Assembly (NCBI GenBank): GCA_964590135.1
Contig: CAZPVX010000016.1
Span: forward strand, 1-64,000
Source of the DNA: JBDHWI01 sp964590135
GTDB lineage: Bacteria > Chloroflexota > Anaerolineae > J036 > Brachytrichaceae
DNA length: 64,000 nucleotides
Direction: 5' to 3'
Both the position numbers and the translations under genes were made by a program. This document shows, piece after piece, positions 59,310 to 64,000 of this stretch (position 1 is its first letter; every line of letters begins with the position of its first letter). The notes beneath the pieces are model-generated. The model worked only from the letters and a program-made list of their open reading frames with translations, made no database searches and had not been told where the DNA came from.

Positions 59310-60527
59310 TTATTCGCCGCCTCGCAGTGCGGCAATGGGCTCCATGCGCGCTGCCAGCAATGCCGGATACAGCGCGGCGAGCAACGTGACGGCAAATGCC
59401 GCCAAAGACAACGCGATGATGTCACTCGTCGTGATGCGCGCGTAGATGCGTTCGCCGATCATCATGCCGCTTACCCCCATGTTGCCGACATAGAAGCCGT
59501 AGGTGGTGAAGTACCACACCATGATGCCGCCGAGGATCAAGCCAATGACAATGCCTGCGACAGCGAGCAGCGCCGATTCAGTAAAAAACATCGCCATTAC
59601 GCGCCGGCTCTTCATGCCGATGGCTGTGAGGATGCCAATCTCCCGCGTGCGCTCGAACACAGCCATGACAAGCGTGTTGACAATGACCGTTGCCGTGATC
59701 GCCAGCACGATGAGGTAGATGAAGATCATGTAGCCGCGCGAGAGCGCTTCAGTCTGCACTAGCAGGTCATTCAACTGACTATAGGTTTTCACCTGATACT
59801 GGCCGCCTTGCAACGCAGCCGCAACCGCATCGGTTTGGTCGCGGTCGTTGAGCAGCACGAATATGATGCTGGCGTGGTCGCCGGCGTCGGAGATGGCCTG
59901 CGCCTTTGCCAGCGGCATCAGCAGCGTGGCCTCATCAAAGGGCGGTGTGCGCGTGTTGTAGATGCCGCGAACAGTGAACTTCTGCTGATCGACATCGCCG
60001 CTCGAGGTATTCACCAGCAGATCGAAGGCGTCGCCGGCGTTCAGGTTGAGTTTCTTCGCCAGCTCCTGGCCCATCAGCACGCCATCGCGATCGTCGTTGT
60101 TGATATAGGCGCCGGCGACCAAGCCGTTCTTGAACGGCGCGTTGGCTGCCGAGGCGGTGTCGACACCGAAGATGCGCACGCCGGCGGATTGCTCACCCGT
60201 GTTGACGATGCCGCTGACAAACAGGCGCGGTGTCGCCGCCTTCACGCCTTTCACCGACGCGACCTGCTGCGCAATCTGCGCTGGATTCTCGATCAGCTCC
60301 TGCCATTTGAGGCTGAGTTTTTCGGCACTATAGGTCTTGCCCATCACTTGAAGGTGGCCGCTTTGCAGCGCGATGGACATGTTCATCGAATCGTGCATCT
60401 CGCCATTCAACACCGCTGCAATCAGCAGCAGCAACGATAGACCGATGCCAAGCGCGAGCGCGGAGAAGAATGAGCGCCGGCGGTTACGACCCAGATCGCG
60501 CCACGCCAGCTTGATTGTTTGAAACAT
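59310..60527 (-). CDS. ABC permease, FtsX/MacB type (second)
   Basis: 405 residues: an N-terminal helix (~20-40), a large extracytoplasmic MacB-like domain (~45-255) and three C-terminal helices with the family loop VFERTREIGILTAIGMKSR (~285-303). Close relative of the preceding permease, so the pump is a heterodimer. ATG at 60527 is chosen because GAGG lies 6 bases upstream; another ATG is immediately before it. Confidence 0.93.
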   Translation of the reverse strand: MFQTIKLAWRDLGRNRRRSFFSALALGIGLSLLLLIAAVLNGEMHDSMNMSIALQSGHLQVMGKTYSAEKLSLKWQELIENPAQIAQQVASVKGVKAATPRLFVSGIVNTGEQSAGVRIFGVDTASAANAPFKNGLVAGAYINNDDRDGVLMGQELAKKLNLNAGDAFDLLVNTSSGDVDQQKFTVRGIYNTRTPPFDEATLLMPLAKAQAISDAGDHASIIFVLLNDRDQTDAVAAALQGGQYQVKTYSQLNDLLVQTEALSRGYMIFIYLIVLAITATVIVNTLVMAVFERTREIGILTAIGMKSRRVMAMFFTESALLAVAGIVIGLILGGIMVWYFTTYGFYVGNMGVSGMMIGERIYARITTSDIIALSLAAFAVTLLAALYPALLAARMEPIAALRGGE

Positions 60528-60545
60528 CATGCACCTCAAACCCAG

Positions 60546-61772
60546 CTACACGAAATGCAGCGCCCTGGCCGGCTCACTGTGTGCTGCTTCGCGCGCCGGA
60601 TACAGCGATGCCAACACCGCAACCACCAGCACGGTGATGGCGCGTTGCACAAACTTGTCGAGACCGAGCGTGGGATACACATTGCCTTCGATCAGCGCCA
60701 TATAGTCTGTCATGCCGGAGAAACTGCTCACGTCGAATCCGACACGTCCGAGCAGCCCGTTGATGGTGATGCCGAGCAACAGACCGAGCGCGACGCCGAG
60801 CAAACCCATGATTGCGCCTTCCAGCACGAATGTCCATGAAATCTGACGCGGCTTCATGCCCAGCGCGCCCATCAAGCCGATCTCACGAGTGCGCTCGAAC
60901 ACAGCCATCAACAAAAGATTGAGGATGCCGATGCCGGCGATGATCATGATGATGACGCCGAACACATCCATGATGCCGCCCTTACGATTCAACGCCACTT
61001 CCAGTTCAGGGAAGAGCGTCGCCCACGTCTCTGTCTCGTCATTCCCAATCGCCGGCTTTATTGCGTCAATCACTTGACTTTCTTCGCCGATTCTGTGCAG
61101 CAGAATCGCAATTTCTGTCGGGCCATCGAGGCCATACAAGCTCTGCGCCTCGCTCAGCGACATGAGCACGGAGCGCTTTTCGATGTCGGGCAGACCAAGG
61201 TCGTAGATGCCGCCGATGGTCATGGCGCGCTTGCGCATCTGCTCATGCGTTGCACGGCCAACGAGTGTGATCTTGTCGCCGACGGTTACATTCATTGCAT
61301 CAGCCAGCCCCTTGCCAATCAACACGACGTCTTGATCGTTGAGTGAAAGATAGCGTCCATCGCTGATGTGCGAGGCGATCATGCTGACAGGTAGTTCTTT
61401 GTCTGGCGCGATGCCGATGATGCTGACGGCGAACGCGCCTTCGCGGCTGCTAGCAAGCCCGGTGGTGTTGATGCGTGGCATGGCAGCCTGCACTTGTGGC
61501 TGTGCTTGCGCTGCCTGCATCACGGCAGCAGCGTTTTCAACTGCCAGCAGCGGCTTCTGACCGGCAGCAGCGCCATAACCTGGCGCATGCACCTGAATGT
61601 TTGCGCCCAATACGCGGACGGCGTTGCCATAGATGGCCTGATTGAAGCCGCCGACGAAACCGTCATAGACCATCATCAACGCCAGCCCGAGACCGATGGC
61701 GAGCATGACGATGAGTGTGCGCCGGCGATGCCGCCAAACGTTCCGCCATGCCAGCTTCAAATATAAGTTCAT
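60546..61772 (-). CDS. ABC permease, FtsX/MacB type (first)
   Basis: 408 residues with the same plan: helix near 20-38, periplasmic-type domain (~45-260), three helices, and VFERTREIGLMGALGMKPRQ (~288-307). The opening LAWRNVWRHRRRTLIVMLAI is typical. Paired with the next gene. It follows the TetR gene by 28 bases. Confidence 0.93.
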   Translation of the reverse strand: MNLYLKLAWRNVWRHRRRTLIVMLAIGLGLALMMVYDGFVGGFNQAIYGNAVRVLGANIQVHAPGYGAAAGQKPLLAVENAAAVMQAAQAQPQVQAAMPRINTTGLASSREGAFAVSIIGIAPDKELPVSMIASHISDGRYLSLNDQDVVLIGKGLADAMNVTVGDKITLVGRATHEQMRKRAMTIGGIYDLGLPDIEKRSVLMSLSEAQSLYGLDGPTEIAILLHRIGEESQVIDAIKPAIGNDETETWATLFPELEVALNRKGGIMDVFGVIIMIIAGIGILNLLLMAVFERTREIGLMGALGMKPRQISWTFVLEGAIMGLLGVALGLLLGITINGLLGRVGFDVSSFSGMTDYMALIEGNVYPTLGLDKFVQRAITVLVVAVLASLYPAREAAHSEPARALHFV

Positions 61773-61800
61773 GGTCGCACTCCTTGTGTGCGGATCGCAA

Positions 61801-62553
61801 TCAGTTGCGTTGGGTGACCAGTGCTGGCACTGTATCCTTCGCGCTGCCTGGGTAATGCACCCATTGTTTCATCAGTTTGGGCGTGAAGATTTCAAGTGTG
61901 CCGGCGCGAATGCCGAGAGTGCGCTCGATGGCTGAGGTGAATGCAGATGAGATGGCGGCCATCTCGCGCAAAATTTCCTTGCGCTGCTGCAACGTGCTCG
62001 CCGGCGTCACCTGCATGAGCAAATGCCCGATCGCTTCGCCCATGCCGACGGCTAGAGTCAGCACTGCCTGCGCAGTCTGTTCGGGAGATGTGATGGATAT
62101 GACGCCCTGTGCCATGCCTTGTCGAAAAATATCGGCTGCCCATGGTCGCACATGCGCGTACATTGACGCTGTGATCTTCTGACGCGCCAAAGCATTTTCG
62201 TCGCTGTACCAAGCGTGGAGAATGGCAAACATGAAATCTATGCGCGCCGTCTTCCATTGCGCGCTAGCGTTCATGACGGCCTGAAATTTCTTCAGCGCTG
62301 ACATGTGCGGGTCATGCACGATCGGCAACAGAATCAGTGAGATTTGATCCACCGTGCGCTCGACGATGCCTTCCAGTAATGCCTGCTTCGAGTCGAAATA
62401 ATGGTAGAACGCGCCCTTCGAAATGCCGAGGCCGTCCAGAATATCCTGAATGGACATCTGCGCGTAGCCTTTTGTGTAGATCAACCGTTGCGCGATGTCG
62501 AGAATTTCGCTGCGTTTTGCAGCGTGGTCTTCGTGTTTGATCGTGCGTGCCAT
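61801..62553 (-). CDS. TetR family regulator of the efflux operon
   Basis: 250 residues. DNA-binding part at ~11-55: RSEILDIAQRLIYTKGYAQM ... IQDILDGLGISKGAFYHYFDSKQAL, a textbook TetR helix-turn-helix. The ligand domain follows. The ATG at 62553 is used, because an upstream in-frame start would lie inside the operator. First gene of the operon whose promoter it should repress; inducer likely a substrate of the pump. Confidence 0.93.
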   Translation of the reverse strand: MARTIKHEDHAAKRSEILDIAQRLIYTKGYAQMSIQDILDGLGISKGAFYHYFDSKQALLEGIVERTVDQISLILLPIVHDPHMSALKKFQAVMNASAQWKTARIDFMFAILHAWYSDENALARQKITASMYAHVRPWAADIFRQGMAQGVISITSPEQTAQAVLTLAVGMGEAIGHLLMQVTPASTLQQRKEILREMAAISSAFTSAIERTLGIRAGTLEIFTPKLMKQWVHYPGSAKDTVPALVTQRN

Positions 62554-62558
62554 TGCTG

Positions 62559-62629
62559 TCCCGAAATAATAAACCAACTGCCGGTTTGTTATTTGGGACA
62601 TGCTACACCCAACACGCTGACATTGTCAA
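62559..62629 (-). promoter_or_regulatory. TetR operon promoter and operator
   Basis: On the minus strand, TTGACA (62629-62624), 18 bases, TAGCAT (62605-62600). Directly after the -10 lies an inverted repeat, AAATAATAAACC-7-GGTTTGTTATTT (62564-62575 and 62583-62594; 11 of 12 positions match), with outer TCCC/GGGA. It ends 6 bases before the tetR start. Confidence 0.8.
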
Positions 62630-62719
62630 CAGGTGATGGCTATCATGCTGCGCAGTTTCGCGGCGGCGCGCCTCGGTGTGAGGACTGCACAATCGGGCGA
62701 CTGACCCTTCGCAATCCTT

Positions 62720-63790
62720 TTACCAAATTAATTCCCAGCGTTTTGTCTCTGCCGAGCGATACATGGCGAGCGCGGTGCGCAATTCGCCGAGTGAATATTC
62801 AGGCGAAGCGGCGAGCGGCGTGCCGTCCAGCACAGCGCGCTCGAAGTCGCGCAACTCCAATCCGAAGGCGTTGCGCCGGCCTTCGTCCTTGTTGAGCAGC
62901 GTCTCGCCCTGCGGATTTGCAGCGTCATATACCAGCAGGCGGCCCTGTCCGCGGCGCTCCACCACGATCTCGCCGAGCGTGCCGGTGATGCGGAACTCGT
63001 CACCGGCGCCGTGAACTGCGCCGGCGAGGATCGCATCGAAATTCGCCACCACGCCAGAACGAAAGCGTAGCAGTGCGCGCGCCAGGGATTCGCCTTCCAT
63101 CTCAGCCACCGGATGGCCGAGCGCGGCAACAACCTCGTCGACCTCTCCCAGCCAGATGCGCAGCGGCCGCAGCCAGTGCGAACCGCCATCGATGCTGATG
63201 CCGCCGCCAGCCAGCGCAAGATGGTAGCGCCAGGGCTTGGGGCCGGCTGGCATGGGCGTGAGCGCCATGGTATGGCTGTAGGCTGCGCGCGCGGTGATGA
63301 TCTCGCCGATGCGGCCTTCGCGAATGACTTGCAGCGCCATTTGCACATCCGGCCAGTGCTGCGCCTGCTCGGCGACCATGAACACTGTGTCGGCGCGCCG
63401 AGCAGCGGCGAGGATGCGCTCGCAGCTCTCGATGCTGGTCGACATTGGTTTTTCTAGCGCGACATGCTTGCCGGCGGCGAAGGCGAGCAGCGCTGCGCGC
63501 TCGTGCTCGTGATGCGGCAGCATGATGTCGACGGCGTCGAAGCTGCCTCTCAGCAGCGCATCTTCGAGCGTGCTGAAGGGCTGTGCGCCGGTCTGCGCGG
63601 CCATCTTGGCTGCACGGTCTGGGTCGGCGTCGACGACTGCGGTCACGTGAATGCGATGCGCGTGCGATTGAATGCCTTGCCAGTGTTGCTGCGCGATGCC
63701 GCCGCAGCCGACGAGTGCGAGAGTGAGTTGAGATGTGTTGGACATGATGCGTGCCGGCGCGCTTTTTGCTTCAGTGTCGGTTGTGTCCAT
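62720..63790 (-). CDS. Gfo/Idh/MocA family oxidoreductase
   Basis: 356 residues: a Rossmann NAD(P) domain opening ALVGCGGIAQQHWQG (~25-40), the catalytic Lys in LEKPMSTS (~114-121), and an alpha/beta C-terminal domain (DGGSHWLRPLRIW, His ~200). Substrate probably a sugar or inositol. Translation may also start at the second ATG (63745), which gives the usual family length. Confidence 0.92.
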   Translation of the reverse strand: MDTTDTEAKSAPARIMSNTSQLTLALVGCGGIAQQHWQGIQSHAHRIHVTAVVDADPDRAAKMAAQTGAQPFSTLEDALLRGSFDAVDIMLPHHEHERAALLAFAAGKHVALEKPMSTSIESCERILAAARRADTVFMVAEQAQHWPDVQMALQVIREGRIGEIITARAAYSHTMALTPMPAGPKPWRYHLALAGGGISIDGGSHWLRPLRIWLGEVDEVVAALGHPVAEMEGESLARALLRFRSGVVANFDAILAGAVHGAGDEFRITGTLGEIVVERRGQGRLLVYDAANPQGETLLNKDEGRRNAFGLELRDFERAVLDGTPLAASPEYSLGELRTALAMYRSAETKRWELIW

Positions 63791-63818
63791 GGTTGCGCCA
63801 AGCGCGATGATACAGCGG

Positions 63819-63889
63819 CTAAAACATGTTCGGCAGCACGTCTTTGATCTCCTTCGCTATTTCGGGCGCATGTAGTCGGGGTTGGTCAT
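63819..63889 (-). pseudogene. Possible short frameshifted remnant
   Basis: After AAAGGAACTGAC an ATG (63887-63889) opens MTNPDYMRPK and stops at once. With one extra base after CGCCC the reading would continue EIAKEIKDVLPNMF to a stop at 63819. A good ribosome site with a broken tiny frame suggests a decayed gene or a sequencing error. Identity not recognised. Confidence 0.3.
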
Positions 63890-63975
63890 GTCAGTTCCTT
63901 TTTGTGCGTCAGGGCGAATTCGACAGCGAAATGGCCGCATGCGCAACCAGTAGAATCGAGTTTCGCCGAAGCAAC

Positions 63976-64000
63976 ATGAGCGCCATCTTCACCCTCGTCA
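63976..64000 (+). CDS. Possible start of a plus-strand gene (cut by window edge)
   Basis: ATG at 63976 reads MSAIFTLV to the edge. No ribosome site is clear. Too short to identify. Confidence 0.2.

Noticed and set aside
1..64000. CRISPR arrays, insertion sequences, prophage or plasmid genes
   Set aside because: No regularly spaced direct repeats, transposase, integrase or phage gene was seen. tRNA-Glu and tRNA-Sec show no adjacent repeat of their 3' ends that would mark an attachment site.

Overview
The window is about 61 % GC and carries 54 protein genes (two partial or broken by assembly gaps at an edge or inside), two tRNA genes and four 10-N scaffold gaps. The gene content suggests a chloroflexotal (Anaerolineae-like) bacterium. 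The lipoproteins and exported proteins have Thr/Pro linkers of the TPTP type common in that phylum. There is also a single-chain pyruvate:ferredoxin oxidoreductase, a potassium-independent type membrane pyrophosphatase, SDR, UxaA and FGGY sugar-acid genes, and GH78. This placement is inference; no rRNA or universal marker other than rpoD is present. The DNA is strikingly rich in the palindrome GCCGGC.

Layout. 1-2067: the end of a membrane hybrid histidine kinase (runs off the left edge). 2296-6646: a PadR repressor with its operator and a heterodimeric ABC exporter. 6707-7435: a CDGSH iron-sulfur protein. 7700-12220: a plus-strand cluster of DUF2089, DUF4097-like, a 76-residue protein, an MFS carrier, an unknown protein and a SHOCT-like protein; three of these share a short helical module. 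12324-18786: a minus-strand block with a P1 (DmpA) peptidase, FmdB zinc ribbon, M81 (MlrC) protein, SMP-30 lactonase, glutamine-dependent NAD synthetase and a minimal zincin. 18863-21990: SDR, FGGY kinase and a second SDR (sugar-acid use). 22048-27896: a formyl-THF cyclo-ligase relative, hppA with a terminator-bearing leader, hpf, comF, a tiny membrane protein and a CdsZ-like zinc ribbon protein. 27914-31081: a kinase-like phosphotransferase coupled to an MFS carrier, and a hydrolase. 31158-35713: a GH78 rhamnosidase under a LacI-type operator/promoter, and a MATE pump. 35860-39433: nifJ.

39564-43645: a MoxR/DUF58/DUF4129 operon, with a REP-like palindromic element inside it. 43780-43873: a selenocysteine tRNA, so UGA is probably recoded in this organism. 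43963-50254: xseB, DUF554, a sugar isomerase, an Fe-S PD-(D/E)XK nuclease, rmlA, an acyl-CoA dehydrogenase, a pentapeptide-repeat protein and tRNA-Glu. 50339-54077: envelope proteins (DUF3048, LysM, lamin-tail) around a phosphoribosyltransferase. 54222-55574: the primary sigma factor with an inverted repeat over its promoter. 55660-57193: a two-subunit UxaA-type dehydratase. 57220-62553: an autoregulated TetR / MacB-like efflux operon. 62720-63790: a Gfo/Idh/MocA oxidoreductase.

The functional themes are multidrug or lipid export under local repressors (PadR and TetR), sugar and uronate catabolism, energy conservation (PFOR and pyrophosphatase) and envelope proteins. Two of the four N blocks look like contig joins with short overlaps rather than missing sequence; this matters for reading nifJ and the DUF4129 gene.
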